64,000 nucleotides of DNA from Latilactobacillus fragifolii (GCF_905332535.1 NZ_CAJOCF010000002.1:248001-312000); one strand, 5' to 3'. Positions 35,711 to 45,358 are shown, counted from the stretch's first letter. Program-made: numbers and translations. The notes: generated by a model from the letters alone, not told the origin.

Positions 35711-36619
35711 TTATAGCTGAATATCTTTTTCATAAGGAATCGAATTTTGAGCCCCTTTAGTTTGGACTGCAATGGAAGAAGCCTTATTGGCATAAGTCAT
35801 CGCTGCTTCAATATTACTATAATCCAATTCCAATTGCGTACTTAACGCACCGATAAATGTGTCTCCCGCGGCTGTGGTATCGACGGCTTGCACTTTAAAT
35901 GCCGGAACAAAACCGGTAGTTGTTGGGGTAGCGTAGAATGAACCTTTGGCCCCAACCGTGATGATCACGACTTTAATCCCCATCCTAAACATGGCTTTTG
36001 CATTCGCTTGCATTGACGCTTCGTCGGTCACTTTAATTCCTGTGATGATTTCGGCTTCCGTTTCATTAGGGACAATCATGTCCGTCACTGCTAATAATTC
36101 AGCTGGAATATTCTTAATCGCTGGCGCTGGGTTCAAAATTGTCTGCACCCCGTTTGCACGCGCAACCTTGAAGGCTTCGATAATTGCCGGAATCGGCACT
36201 TCAAATTGCGCGACAATTCGGTCAGCATCTTTGATAGCTTCTTCAGCTTCATGAATATCATCAACTGTCACATCTTGATTAGCCCCACCGTAGATTAAAA
36301 TACTATTTTGTCCACTAGCATCCACCATAATGTAAGCTTGGCCAGTGCCGGCAGTTTCAGAACAACGAACGTGATCAATATTCATCCCGTCTTTTTTGAA
36401 TGTATCGAGCATAAAATCAGCTGCGCCCTCTTTACCAACCTTACTAATGAAAGCCGTTTGAGCACCTGAGCGAACAGCGGCAATCGCTTGGTTTGCCCCT
36501 TTACCGCCACCGGCAACTGCCCGGCCATCCATTGCTAACGTTTCGCCAGGCTGTGGAAAACGCTGAACGTTTAAAATTGTGTCGACATTTGTTGAACCTA
36601 ATACAATTACTTTTTTCAT
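35711..36619 (-). CDS. rbsK: Ribokinase
   Basis: PfkB-family kinase that phosphorylates ribose to ribose 5-phosphate, 302 residues. Motifs: GGKGANQAIAAVRSGA near residue 38, and the anion-hole signature DTTAAGDTFIGAL near residue 249 with the catalytic Asp (GD). Preceded by AGGGGGA. Third gene of rbsUDK; the product feeds the phosphoketolase route, matching the ackA gene nearby. Confidence 0.94.
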   Translation of the reverse strand: MKKVIVLGSTNVDTILNVQRFPQPGETLAMDGRAVAGGGKGANQAIAAVRSGAQTAFISKVGKEGAADFMLDTFKKDGMNIDHVRCSETAGTGQAYIMVDASGQNSILIYGGANQDVTVDDIHEAEEAIKDADRIVAQFEVPIPAIIEAFKVARANGVQTILNPAPAIKNIPAELLAVTDMIVPNETEAEIITGIKVTDEASMQANAKAMFRMGIKVVIITVGAKGSFYATPTTTGFVPAFKVQAVDTTAAGDTFIGALSTQLELDYSNIEAAMTYANKASSIAVQTKGAQNSIPYEKDIQL

Positions 36620-36638
36620 TTGAAAGTCCCCCTAATGA

Positions 36639-37034
36639 TTAAAATACAACGCCACTTTCTAAAATAATGTTGGAATAAGGTGTCATTTCACCTGTCCGAA
36701 CAAATGCTTTAGCGTGCCCCAAGTCTTGTTTCATTTGTGCATGATCGATGAATTCAATGGGGGTCTTCCCAATCACTTTTTTGATTTCTTCAAGTTGTGC
36801 TGGATTAGCTGTTTTAATTTCGTTGGCTAAGTAAACTTTTTGAACTTCCAATTCTGTTAAGACATTTTTTAATACTTGGATGAAGCTTGGTACACCGTTT
36901 TCAATGGCCACATCGATTTTGGGTGTTCCGGCGGGAACCGGCATCCCAGCATCGCCAATACTCATTGTATCAAAATGGCCCATGTTTGAAATCACATTTG
37001 AAATTTGTGCATTAATAACTTGTGTTTTTCGCAT
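36639..37034 (-). CDS. rbsD: D-ribose pyranase
   Basis: Small enzyme of 131 residues that interconverts beta-pyranose and furanose ribose so that ribokinase can use it. Typical features: His20 in [28 protein letters not shown] and the closing [18 protein letters not shown]. It lies 19 bp upstream of rbsK in transcription order. Confidence 0.94.
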   Translation of the reverse strand: MRKTQVINAQISNVISNMGHFDTMSIGDAGMPVPAGTPKIDVAIENGVPSFIQVLKNVLTELEVQKVYLANEIKTANPAQLEEIKKVIGKTPIEFIDHAQMKQDLGHAKAFVRTGEMTPYSNIILESGVVF

Positions 37035-37053
37035 AATAAATCCGCCCCACTTT

Positions 37054-37938
37054 TTATTTGATAAAGGCTGTCACAGAGCCAGCCACTAATACGAGTACTA
37101 AACCAATTAATACAGCAACCATTTCTTTTTTGGTCTTTTTTTCTTTCAACACGTAAATACCGCCGATTGTGGCAAAAATGACACTCGTTTGTGATAAAAC
37201 AAACCCGGTTGCTAAGCCGTTGACAGAAGGTTGTGCTGAAATTAAATACGTCAATGCTGCAAATGCGAAGAAGAACCCACTAAAGATGTTCTTATAAGAA
37301 GTCGCCGCTTTGAATGGTTGATAAGTTTTGCTAGTTTGCGTTAATCCAAAAATCAGCCCCACAATTGCCATTCCTAGTGCTTGTGGTAAAAAGCCCTGAA
37401 AGCCATCCGCGTGTACTGCTTGTGGAAAGGCGGAATATCCTAGATAGCCTAGTTCACCAACCAATAATAACAAGATGCCCCGCACTGCGCCATTCTTGCT
37501 AGCACTTGAACGATCTTCACTCCAAGCTGTTAAATAAACCCCAAGGATAATTAGAATAATTGCTGTGAAGCCAATCAACTTCGATTGCGTACTTGCCCAG
37601 TTACCTAAGATGAAGACGCCCCACAACGATGCCCCAACCAGTTGAAAACCAGTTGTGATTGGCATTGTTCTAGAAACACCCATCGTTTCAAAAACGTGAA
37701 AAGTGATAATCTGCGCTAAAGCCCAACAAGCACCTGAAATCAAGCAAAAGATAAATGTTTTAGTTTCTGGAATCGGTGTCCCGCGGAAAACAGCCACAAT
37801 AATGGCCAGAATTAACGTCCCCAGTGTCGTCCCAATAATTTGACTCGCTGGTTTTCCACCAATTTTACCAACAATCACTGGGAATAGGCCCCAACCAATC
37901 ATTGGCATTAAGCCGATTAAAATATTGACAGCATTCAT
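37054..37938 (-). CDS. rbsU: Ribose transporter RbsU (GRP family)
   Basis: Ten-helix permease of the glucose/ribose porter family, 294 residues, replacing the ABC ribose system. It opens [20 protein letters not shown] with the family GWGLFP motif and ends in [18 protein letters not shown] lies about 8 bp before the ATG at 37938; an upstream in-frame ATG lacks a site. First gene of the ribose operon with its operator in the leader. Confidence 0.92.
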   Translation of the reverse strand: MNAVNILIGLMPMIGWGLFPVIVGKIGGKPASQIIGTTLGTLILAIIVAVFRGTPIPETKTFIFCLISGACWALAQIITFHVFETMGVSRTMPITTGFQLVGASLWGVFILGNWASTQSKLIGFTAIILIILGVYLTAWSEDRSSASKNGAVRGILLLLVGELGYLGYSAFPQAVHADGFQGFLPQALGMAIVGLIFGLTQTSKTYQPFKAATSYKNIFSGFFFAFAALTYLISAQPSVNGLATGFVLSQTSVIFATIGGIYVLKEKKTKKEMVAVLIGLVLVLVAGSVTAFIK

Positions 37939-37964
37939 ATGCAATCCTCCGTCCTTCATTTTAA

Positions 37965-37986
37965 GTTAGTAAAACGTTTTACTAAC
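37965..37986. promoter_or_regulatory. RbsR operator
   Basis: A perfect 22-bp palindrome whose left half is GTTAGTAAAAC with a central CG, as in LacI-family operators. It lies between the promoter and the rbsU ribosome binding site, where a bound repressor would block transcription. Confidence 0.85.
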
Positions 37987-37999
37987 CATCATGTTGCTT

Positions 38000-38028
38000 A
38001 TTATAAAGGAGCTTCTTTGAGAATTCAA
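38000..38028 (-). promoter_or_regulatory. rbsUDK promoter
   Basis: On the minus strand TTGAAT (38028-38023), 17-bp spacer, TATAAT (38005-38000). A near-consensus cre (TTGTAACCGCTTTAT, 38036-38050, one mismatch to WTGNAANCGNWNNCW) lies just upstream of the -35 box. Confidence 0.7.
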
Positions 38029-38060
38029 CCATTTTTTGTAACCGCTTTATCAAGATAAAC

Positions 38061-38104
38061 AAAAAAAGATTAATCTGGCGCGCATTTGGCCCAATTAATC
38101 TTTC
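38061..38104 (-). terminator. ackA terminator
   Basis: AAAGATTAAT and ATTAATCTTT arms with an inner GC-rich part and a T run on the minus strand. The 38105-38240 stretch before ackA shows only a 24-codon frame without support. Confidence 0.65.
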
Positions 38105-38240
38105 TTAAATTTATTTTTTCATTTGGCCGCAAACCTGTTTAGGGTTAGCCGCTACATCTGAAAGCGGCGCATTTCAACATAATGCCGCAGATTACCTTCA
38201 TATTCTAATAATGCTTTGGGTGGCATGGTACATAACAGTT

Positions 38241-39425
38241 TTATTTTAACCGCATAACATCTCTAGCAATCATCAGCTCCTCATTAGTTGGAACGATCAG
38301 GACCTTAACCCGTGATTGATCACTACTGATAATTCGTTCTTGGCTGCGGACATTATTTTTATCTTCATCCAATGCAACCCCAAAACAAGTGAGTTGCTCA
38401 CAGATTGCAGCCCGTAGTTCACTACCATTCTCACCACTGCCGGCAGTAAAGACTAGCGTGTCTACCCCATTCATTAAGGCCACGTAAGAACCGACATACT
38501 TCACAACTCGATTGACAAAGATATCAAGCGCCAATTGAGATTGCGGCCGCACTTCAGCGGTTTCTTCTAAATCACGCATATCCGGTGATAGTTCAGAAAT
38601 CCCTAATAAGCCAGATTTGTGGTTTAAAATGGTAATCATCTCGGGCATTGTTTTACCTAATTTTTCAGCTAGAAAGGCTACTAATGAGACATCAATGTCA
38701 CCGCTTCGTGTTCCCATCGTAATCCCCGCCAGTGGTGTGAAGCCCATCGACGTATCAATGGCCTGCCCATCTTGAATTGCGGTGATTGACGCACCACTGC
38801 CCAGATGTAACGTAATCATTTTTTGTGTTTCAAGTGGCTCATCTAAAATTTCAGAAGCGCGCTGAGCAACAAACCGATGACTAGTCCCATGCGCACCGTA
38901 TTTACGGGCCCCATACTTTTCATAATACTTTTGCGGAATACTATATAGATAATTTTCCGCCGGTAACGTACTGTAAAATGATGTGTCAAAAACTGCCACT
39001 TCCGGGACGCCTGGCAATAACGTCGTGAAAATTTTAATGTAATAGGCTTGGGTTGGATTATGCAATGGTGCATATTCAGCTAACCGATTAATCTCATCAA
39101 GACCAACGGGATTAATTACGGTAGAGTCCTTGAAGACCTCTCCACCGGCAACTACCCGGTGGCCAACCCCCGTGATCTCATCGAGATGGGTTACGATATT
39201 TAACGCCTTGAGCCGTGTTAATAATAATGTCGCTGCTTGTTCGTGGGTCGTAATATCTTGGACTTGTTTAAACTTTTCCTGATTGCCATACTTCACTGTG
39301 AATACAGAATCAGATAAGCCTAAACGATCAATCATCCCCTTAGCGATTACGCGTTCAGACGGCATTTCGAATAATTGCCACTTCAGTGTTGAACTTCCTG
39401 CATTAATAGCCAGAATTTTTTCCAT
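38241..39425 (-). CDS. ackA: Acetate kinase
   Basis: Converts acetyl phosphate and ADP to acetate and ATP, 394 residues. ASKHA-fold signatures: INAGSSTLKWQLF at the N-terminus, HRVVAGGEVF near residue 86, and THLGSGASI-like TLHLGSGASITAI near 205 with TPLAGITMGTRSGDIDVSLV following. The ATG at 39425 has GGGAG 8 bp upstream. Its place beside the ribose operon fits heterofermentative pentose use through phosphoketolase, which makes acetyl phosphate. Confidence 0.94.
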   Translation of the reverse strand: MEKILAINAGSSTLKWQLFEMPSERVIAKGMIDRLGLSDSVFTVKYGNQEKFKQVQDITTHEQAATLLLTRLKALNIVTHLDEITGVGHRVVAGGEVFKDSTVINPVGLDEINRLAEYAPLHNPTQAYYIKIFTTLLPGVPEVAVFDTSFYSTLPAENYLYSIPQKYYEKYGARKYGAHGTSHRFVAQRASEILDEPLETQKMITLHLGSGASITAIQDGQAIDTSMGFTPLAGITMGTRSGDIDVSLVAFLAEKLGKTMPEMITILNHKSGLLGISELSPDMRDLEETAEVRPQSQLALDIFVNRVVKYVGSYVALMNGVDTLVFTAGSGENGSELRAAICEQLTCFGVALDEDKNNVRSQERIISSDQSRVKVLIVPTNEELMIARDVMRLK

Positions 39426-39604
39426 GATATCGACTCCCATTTTTTCATAATCCGTTCATGGCTCAATTGTAAGCAATTTCATAAAAAGAAACAAGTCCGA
39501 TTATCGCAGAGTGGCTTTGGTTGCGGTCAACAACTGATTATTAATCCAAAATAGCATTTATTAAGTGCTATTTTAGATTATGCCTTGTGGCGTCCACTTC
39601 AGCC

Positions 39605-39636
39605 ATAAAAAAAGAACCGCCCCAAGCGGTTCTTCC
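39605..39636 (-). terminator. Terminator after the MarR gene
   Basis: AAGAACCGC / GCGGTTCTT arms with a T run on the minus strand. Confidence 0.75.
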
Positions 39637-39649
39637 CATTTCATAAAAT

Positions 39650-40186
39650 CTATTCAGCGCTTTCCGCGTTCATTTTCTTTACTTTATTGAGGAATGAACG
39701 GCCCATCATGTTATCCTGATATTCACTTGGTTCAATGATATCTAAATAAAATTGATCAATGAATTGAATCAAACCGTCCACTTTATCACGGCCCATTTGT
39801 GTTTCGATTTCACGATATTTTTTCACATAACGGCTTACTAAGCGGTTTAAAACATCTTGCCCTTGCTTGGTTAAACTCAAAAATTTAACCCGTTGATCTG
39901 ATTGTAGATGTTCTTCAACCACATAGCCGTTTTCTTTTAGTAGCCGACATTGGCGTGAAATTGCTGAACGACTTACGCTCATCGTCTTAGCTAATTTACT
40001 ACCCGTTAAGTTTTCGTTGGTTGAAATTTCGTACATAATTAAAAATTGGTCAAAAGATACTTTGTAATTTAAACTTTCGCCACTGACAAAGTCACTCAAA
40101 TTACTGACAATCCACCGATAAATGAATGAAAGATGCGTTACTACTTCCCAATCATCAGAATAGTTGCTCGTTGTTTTTGCTGTCAT
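39650..40186 (-). CDS. MarR-family transcriptional regulator
   Basis: Winged-helix regulator, 178 residues, longer than average because of a C-terminal tail (about 150-178). HTH: NLTGSKLAKTMSVSRSAISR then QCRLLKENGYVVEE, with the wing SDQRVKFLSLTKQGQDVL. The ATG at 40186 follows AAGGAG by 8 bp. It lies between ackA and a dipeptidase gene, both on the same strand but separated by terminators. The target is unknown. Confidence 0.85.
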   Translation of the reverse strand: MTAKTTSNYSDDWEVVTHLSFIYRWIVSNLSDFVSGESLNYKVSFDQFLIMYEISTNENLTGSKLAKTMSVSRSAISRQCRLLKENGYVVEEHLQSDQRVKFLSLTKQGQDVLNRLVSRYVKKYREIETQMGRDKVDGLIQFIDQFYLDIIEPSEYQDNMMGRSFLNKVKKMNAESAE

Positions 40187-40387
40187 AACCTTTTCTCCTT
40201 TTACTAGCTTATCTGTCATGCGTAGAAACAATTAATGGTTTTAATTTATTTTACTAACAATATATTAGCATATTTTGAGAAAAAAGAAACCACTCGATTC
40301 ATTAAATAACTGTAAATAGATTTGATGTGTAGCAATTCAATTGTCCACATAAACATCAATTCACGTTATTAGTTCACTGTGACCATC

Positions 40388-40440
40388 TAAAAAGAAGTCA
40401 TTAAAGATAAAATTATTTTTATCCTTAATAACTTCTTGAT
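40388..40440 (-). terminator. Terminator after dipeptidase 1
   Basis: Long arms (AAGAAGTTATTAAGGATAAA on the minus strand and its near complement) with a T run. Confidence 0.75.
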
Positions 40441-40446
40441 AACATC

Positions 40447-41865
40447 TTATAAGTTGCGATCCATATTAAACGTCAATTTTGATAGATTAATCCCGGACAT
40501 AACGAGTTCGCCAATCATCGCAGTGGCTTCTACCGCCATTTTTTTAACAATTGCATGATTTTGCTCGGTCAAATAATCAGTTAACGCAGCACCGTGATAA
40601 TTTCGAGCTTCCACTTGAATGTTTTCAATCATTGTTCTTAATTCTTGCTTACAGTGATTTAAGTAGTCAATATTGCCCTGTATATGTTGATGATAATGGC
40701 CTTCAACCAATACTGAAATGGTCCGGTATAACCAGTAAGCACTCTTCATATCCCATTTCATTGGTGTTTCACTGAAACTTGGATCTGTGTCGTTGGCATT
40801 GGTGAAAAAGGGAATAAACGGGGTGTACGTAGGCATCCCCATTGTAATCCACATAATTGCTGCTTGTTCCTTCGGCACATCATTGCGTAATTGTAAAATA
40901 TGCGCATTTTGCGTCCGATTCAAACCAATTGGCCGGTAACGATACTTGTCTTCATCAGCCCCATGCCCCATCGGATCAAATTTCGTTTCGTTATAATGGG
41001 ACCCTAATAAAAATTCAATGTCTTCCACGCTAATTTTATGTTCAATACGCCGAATGAATGGTAATTCAGCCGATTCAGGTGACATATCAAAATCAGCATC
41101 AAATAAATGATGCGCATACCAAACACGTGGTGTGTTATAGTGTCGGTCTTTTTCGTTCATCGTGCCAAAAATATGGCGGAAATTCCAACCCGTTTTATCC
41201 GGATTTAAATGATGCGTTTCAACGTAATCTTGAATTCCTTCTGCCCACATGAAATGATCAGGATCATTGAAATCAACTTGTTGGATTGCGACTTGGTTAG
41301 CGGCAACTGCATAAGCATCATCTGGAATCCGTTGAGCAAGCCACAAATGACCGGTCACAATTTCCATATACCATACTTCGTTATGATCACTAAAAAGCAC
41401 ACTATTGCCAGCTGGTGAGCCATATTGTTTAATCAAATTTCCAAGGTAGCTAACCCCTTCACGCGCCGAGTTAATGTAGGGGGCAACCATCGCTTGCATG
41501 CAATCTTCATCCAAGCCATCCTTGACCAATGGATCATAAGCAAGGGCTTTTTCGTTCCCATACGTACTTTCTGTACAGCTCATTGCCACGTTAACTTCGT
41601 TGATGCTACTTTCATCATAATAACCATTATGCTTGTAATCAACATTCGGAACGGCTGGCCAGCGATAGCCATTTTCAGGTAATTCTGCTTCAAACCCGTT
41701 TAACCAAGATTTGATTTTAGCCCCCTTACGATTCTTAACGGCCGGATTGATATGAAACCGTTGTGGTGTTAATGGTAAGAAAGTATCGTCGTTGCGTGCA
41801 ATCATTGTTGAACCGTCCAATGATGCGTTTTTGCCAACTAAAATTGATGTACATGCTGATTCCAT
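40447..41865 (-). CDS. pepD: Dipeptidase, peptidase family C69 (PepD type)
   Basis: Ntn-hydrolase dipeptidase, 472 residues. The N-terminal MESACTSILVGKNASLDGST places the nucleophile at Cys5, exposed by removal of four residues as in the family. The RNDD motif follows and YAVAANQV and WITMGMPTYTPFIP are further family blocks. The ATG at 41865 has GGGAG 8 bp upstream; GTG at 41874 is an alternative. It is paralogous to the dipeptidase at 54.4 kb. Such enzymes finish breakdown of imported peptides in lactic acid bacteria. Confidence 0.9.
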   Translation of the reverse strand: MESACTSILVGKNASLDGSTMIARNDDTFLPLTPQRFHINPAVKNRKGAKIKSWLNGFEAELPENGYRWPAVPNVDYKHNGYYDESSINEVNVAMSCTESTYGNEKALAYDPLVKDGLDEDCMQAMVAPYINSAREGVSYLGNLIKQYGSPAGNSVLFSDHNEVWYMEIVTGHLWLAQRIPDDAYAVAANQVAIQQVDFNDPDHFMWAEGIQDYVETHHLNPDKTGWNFRHIFGTMNEKDRHYNTPRVWYAHHLFDADFDMSPESAELPFIRRIEHKISVEDIEFLLGSHYNETKFDPMGHGADEDKYRYRPIGLNRTQNAHILQLRNDVPKEQAAIMWITMGMPTYTPFIPFFTNANDTDPSFSETPMKWDMKSAYWLYRTISVLVEGHYHQHIQGNIDYLNHCKQELRTMIENIQVEARNYHGAALTDYLTEQNHAIVKKMAVEATAMIGELVMSGINLSKLTFNMDRNL

Positions 41866-42014
41866 AAGTTGCACTCCCTCTAATGACCGCCTTAGTCGAG
41901 CTCAGTGGTCAGGTTTGATTAAAGTTTTCTCATAATTAATATTCATAGTGTACGCTTCTCACTTGCGAAAGTATAGCCTGATTTATCGCTTCAATCCTTT
42001 AACCCCCGCATTTA

Positions 42015-42067
42015 TTGTATTTTTAATACAAGATTTGATTTCATAATAATTCCGATTTCGGAATTAT
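42015..42067. promoter_or_regulatory. Two dyads between dipeptidase 1 and the lipoprotein gene
   Basis: TTGTATT / AATACAA at 42015-42031 and a perfect 10-bp repeat ATAATTCCGA / TCGGAATTAT at 42046-42067. Neither has a T run; operator function is possible but unproved. Confidence 0.45.
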
Positions 42068-42144
42068 CGCCAAACGACCATGTTAGCACACCTACTTTCA
42101 TGATATATTATTAGATGAATAACTAACAACAAGGTGGTTTCTCA

Positions 42145-43086
42145 ATGAAAAAATTAACACTTGCTCTGTTGCTGGCCATGACCAGCTGTTTCATGATTCT
42201 AGCTGGCTGTCAGAATAAAACAGAAATTCCGGCTGCCGCAACTAAAACAGAAGAAAAAATTGATCAATATGTCCAAAAAGTGAACCAACTCTATCGTGAC
42301 GGTTCCCGTAAAACGCCTGCAAAATTAGCAGCCGATAAACAACAACAAATTATCACTGCAGCCGACAAACTCGACAAGCAAATCACTCCTAATCTTTACA
42401 TGAGCGGTATTAGCGCGGATGCAAAGGCTGATTACAAAGCTGCCCAAAAAGATTTAGGGAAGATTACTGGTAAACAACCGGTCGCTAGCGAATCCGAAAG
42501 TACGCCTTCTAAACAACCTACTAAAAAGAAGAAAAAAAGCAAGGTTAAGACGAGTGCCTTTTTCGATAAGGATGGGGTTGTTAAAACTGATGCCCAACTT
42601 GGCGAAGAAGCAGACTATACCGATCATCCCAAACAACTTGCTGATTATCAAGAAGCTAAGAACCAACTAGCCGCAATGGCTGCTGTCCGGAACTTATTTA
42701 CAGATGATAGTCTCAAGCATATTCCGGCTAGTCTATCTGCTAGCGACTTCCCTTACGTTCGGGCTTTAATTAACAAATCAACCCATAGCGGTTTTAAAGA
42801 AAAATACTTGGCGTATGTTAAGAACGCTGAAAATCAATACAACACTTATTCTAATAATACCCAAGCGGCAAGTACGCAAAACACAACCACCGCTAATCAA
42901 GCAACAACTAGCCAAAATGCAACTACCAATCCGCAAAGTACAACAGGCTATGCTGCTAACACGCCAGCGGGCAATGGGACTGGCACAACAACTGGCACGG
43001 GAACTACAACGACGGATACCACGACTGGTCTCCAGAGCAATTCTCAGACCGAGACAGCGCAGACCCAAACTGGCACCCTCCAATAA
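42145..43086 (+). CDS. Lipoprotein with Ser/Thr-rich C-terminus, unknown function
   Basis: Exported lipoprotein, 313 residues, with signal peptide and lipobox LAGC (Cys22). Residues 30-230 are helical and Lys/Gln-rich, with a basic stretch KKKKKSKVKT near residue 130. The last 70 residues are low-complexity Thr/Gln/Asn/Ala typical of wall-spanning linkers. I do not recognise a catalytic domain. It precedes the NlpC/P60 hydrolase gene on the same strand, with a terminator between. Confidence 0.75.
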   Translation: MKKLTLALLLAMTSCFMILAGCQNKTEIPAAATKTEEKIDQYVQKVNQLYRDGSRKTPAKLAADKQQQIITAADKLDKQITPNLYMSGISADAKADYKAAQKDLGKITGKQPVASESESTPSKQPTKKKKKSKVKTSAFFDKDGVVKTDAQLGEEADYTDHPKQLADYQEAKNQLAAMAAVRNLFTDDSLKHIPASLSASDFPYVRALINKSTHSGFKEKYLAYVKNAENQYNTYSNNTQAASTQNTTTANQATTSQNATTNPQSTTGYAANTPAGNGTGTTTGTGTTTTDTTTGLQSNSQTETAQTQTGTLQ

Positions 43087-43103
43087 GCATAAAACACTTT
43101 ATA

Positions 43104-43139
43104 AAAAGTACGCTATCTAGCCGATATGCGTACTTTTTT
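43104..43139 (+). terminator. Terminator after the lipoprotein gene
   Basis: AAAAGTACGC / GCGTACTTTT arms followed by TT on the plus strand. Confidence 0.75.
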
Positions 43140-43314
43140 GACGTTCATTGACATTTAGTCTTTTACTCGCTAATATCTTAAGAAACATGTAACAGCGTGC
43201 TAACTGTTATGTAACATGTTTGTTACTTTTAAGTGCTATGCTAATCAGCGTACTAAATTAATTCAAAATTCAAACAACTAAAAAAATTTTTTTTCGAAGG
43301 AGCACAACAAACAC

Positions 43315-44544
43315 ATGAAAAAGCAAAAAATGACTTACTTATCTTCAGGAATGGTTGGCCTTGCCGGCTTAGTATTAATGGGACTTCAAACAAATGATGC
43401 TCAAGCGGCAACAAATGGTACGGTTAACTACGCTGACGGGGCAACAACCGTTTGGACGAGCCCAGAAGTAGGTCAAAAACCTGCACGTTACTTAGCAACT
43501 AACCAACAAGTAACCATCCAAGATACTAAACAAGTGTATGGCCAAACTTGGTACAAACTTGGTAACGATGAATGGGTCTCAAGCCAATTCATCACAGCCG
43601 GTGATACAACTGTTCAACCAGTTGCAACAGCCCCTGTTGCTAAAAACACAGTAACAGCTAACTTCCAATCAGGTGCAACAACTGTTTGGTCTGACACAAC
43701 TGCTACTCAACCAACTGGCGAATATTTAACCTATGGCACAACTAAAAATGTCATTAATCAAAAAGATTTAAACGGCACAACTTGGTACCAATTAGAAAGC
43801 AAAGGCTGGGTTCCTGCTAGCTACGTTGTTTTAAACAACCCTAACTTGACAGGTGTCACACCAATTACAAACGCCCCCGCAGTAACACCAGTTGCTGCTA
43901 CAACGACTACGACTGAAGTGCAAGCACCTGCTGCCCCTCAAGCAACCACTCCAGCCCCTGCCACAGAAACCCCAGCGCCAGCTACAACAACTGAATCAAC
44001 AACGCCGGCTGCTTCAACGACTTCAACAAGCACACCTGAAACAACAACTCAACCTGCTCAAACACAAACAGCAACATCAGCAACACCAACTCAAAGCAGT
44101 CAAGCTACTGCCACTGCTGCTTCTTCTGCTCAACAATCACCACAAGCTAATACTAATAATACCAACACTAATACACCGGCACGTGGTAATGCCCAAACTG
44201 TTATCAACGCTGCTTTATCACAAATCGGTACCCCTTATGTATGGGGTGGCACAACACCAGGCCAAGGCCTTGACTGTTCTGGTTTAGTTCAATATGCATA
44301 CGCACAAGCTGGTATTTCATTGGGCCGTGTTACAACTGCTCAAGAAGGTGCTGGTCAACGCGTCTCACTTGATAACTTACAACCTGGCGATATCCTCTTC
44401 TGGGGTGGCGCTGGCGCTTCATATCACGACGCAATCTACATCGGTGGTGGCCAATACGTCCACGCACCACAACCTGGCGAATCAGTTAAGACAGCAAGTA
44501 TCTCAAGCTACTTCATGCCTTCATTCGCAGTTCGCGTCCTTTAA
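43315..44544 (+). CDS. Secreted NlpC/P60 endopeptidase with SH3-type repeats
   Basis: Cell-wall hydrolase, 409 residues: signal peptide ending DAQA near residue 31; two SH3b/GW-like repeats (about 35-95 and 115-175, each with GATTVW, TWYKLG or TWYQLE and W-V/S-Y/Q endings); a Thr/Ala/Pro/Gln linker to about 290; and an NlpC/P60 domain. Catalytic residues are visible: Cys321 in GLDCSGLVQYAY and His371 in YHDAIYIGG, with the third site near YVHAP. It should cut peptidoglycan stem peptides. GAAGGAG is 13 bp before the ATG, rather distant. A clear terminator follows. Confidence 0.9.
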   Translation: MKKQKMTYLSSGMVGLAGLVLMGLQTNDAQAATNGTVNYADGATTVWTSPEVGQKPARYLATNQQVTIQDTKQVYGQTWYKLGNDEWVSSQFITAGDTTVQPVATAPVAKNTVTANFQSGATTVWSDTTATQPTGEYLTYGTTKNVINQKDLNGTTWYQLESKGWVPASYVVLNNPNLTGVTPITNAPAVTPVAATTTTTEVQAPAAPQATTPAPATETPAPATTTESTTPAASTTSTSTPETTTQPAQTQTATSATPTQSSQATATAASSAQQSPQANTNNTNTNTPARGNAQTVINAALSQIGTPYVWGGTTPGQGLDCSGLVQYAYAQAGISLGRVTTAQEGAGQRVSLDNLQPGDILFWGGAGASYHDAIYIGGGQYVHAPQPGESVKTASISSYFMPSFAVRVL

Positions 44545-44562
44545 TCAAAAATATGTATTTAA

Positions 44563-44597
44563 AGAGAGCCGCATCTTAGGATGTGGCTCTTTTTTTG
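44563..44597 (+). terminator. Terminator after the NlpC/P60 gene
   Basis: AGAGCCGCATC / GATGTGGCTCT arms and a T7 run. It also abuts the 3' end of the converging broken lipase-like gene. Confidence 0.8.
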
Positions 44598-45005
44598 CTA
44601 TTGATTAATTAACTTCTGATTTTCCTTTTTATAAGCAGACTTCATCTTATCTGCCATTTTTCCTTTATCCACCGTGCTTCGATTACCAGACCCGATTCCT
44701 TGAAGGTCTTCAGCAATGTCCTTGAAATCAGATTGATTGGTGCCGGCATAAGCGACCATAATATGTGAATAATCAACTTCACCGGCCTTGTTCACTGGCG
44801 CAACGGCCATACCTTGAAACCCATTGGTGTCGTAACCATGACTATTTTTAGGATCATTAGTATCAACAGTTTTGATGATTTAGAATTTACCTGCAGACTC
44901 TTTATCTTTAAAAATATTCCCAACTCTTGCTGGTGATCCAGTTTTTATCTTATCAACGTCATATACTTTATCCGCAATAACAGCATATTTTTGGTCTGTG
45001 ATCAT
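44598..45005 (-). pseudogene. Broken lipase-like (alpha/beta-hydrolase) gene fragment
   Basis: Read from 45005 the frame gives MITDQKYAVIADKVYD, then a TAA near 44880 in place of a sense codon, and continues unchanged in frame with IIKTVDTNDPKNSHGYDTNG and HIMVAYAGTNQSDFKDIAED, the N-terminal part of class-3-type lipases (Y-A-G-T-N near the oxyanion site). The frame ends at 44598, long before a nucleophile elbow, so the C-terminal catalytic half is missing. The start overlaps the stop of the upstream gene (ATGA), showing an original two-gene operon. The combination resembles secreted phospholipase/toxin-type genes, but too little remains to say. Confidence 0.7.
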
Positions 45006-45358
45006 TTTATGAATCCAACCGCTCCATTAAGATATAGTACCTTCACTTTCCCAATTGTTTTTCCCTCAACCAATCCGTTGTCACTGAAAGATCCAAATCT
45101 CCCTACTGTCGTGGTATTGCCCTTAATGACTTTGTTATTTACATCTACCACATCAAAATCAACATTCTGAACACCTGGTGATGATTCGAAAATGTTTTTT
45201 ATTTTAATTTCTTTTAAATTTTTATATCTTTCTTTAATCTCAATGGCCGCATTTTCTTGGATTGTAACTTCTTTATTATCCATATGTAACTTCACTCCTA
45301 TTCCTAATATAATTAGTATTGAAACGGTTAATATCGCTATCCATGTTTTCTTTTTCAA
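45002..45358 (-). CDS. Membrane-anchored protein of unknown function
   Basis: 118-residue protein with one N-terminal helix (about residues 5-23) that would place the rest outside the cell, or act as a signal peptide. The body (KERYKNLKEIKIKNIFESSP, then a strand-rich domain) faintly resembles DUF1433-type proteins often found beside exported toxins, but I cannot assign it. It is translationally coupled to the broken lipase-like gene, so it may be the partner or immunity protein of that product (inference). No strong ribosome binding site is visible. Confidence 0.6.
   Translation of the reverse strand: MKKKTWIAILTVSILIILGIGVKLHMDNKEVTIQENAAIEIKERYKNLKEIKIKNIFESSPGVQNVDFDVVDVNNKVIKGNTTTVGRFGSFSDNGLVEGKTIGKVKVLYLNGAVGFIK

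Noticed and set aside
38152-38226. 24-codon minus-strand frame MPPKALLEYEG downstream of ackA
   Set aside because: Very short, poor initiation signal; could be a gene remnant but cannot be supported.
43900-44290. Second-frame Leu/Gln-rich open frame inside the NlpC/P60 gene
   Set aside because: A shadow of the repetitive Thr/Gln/Pro linker; no start signal of its own.
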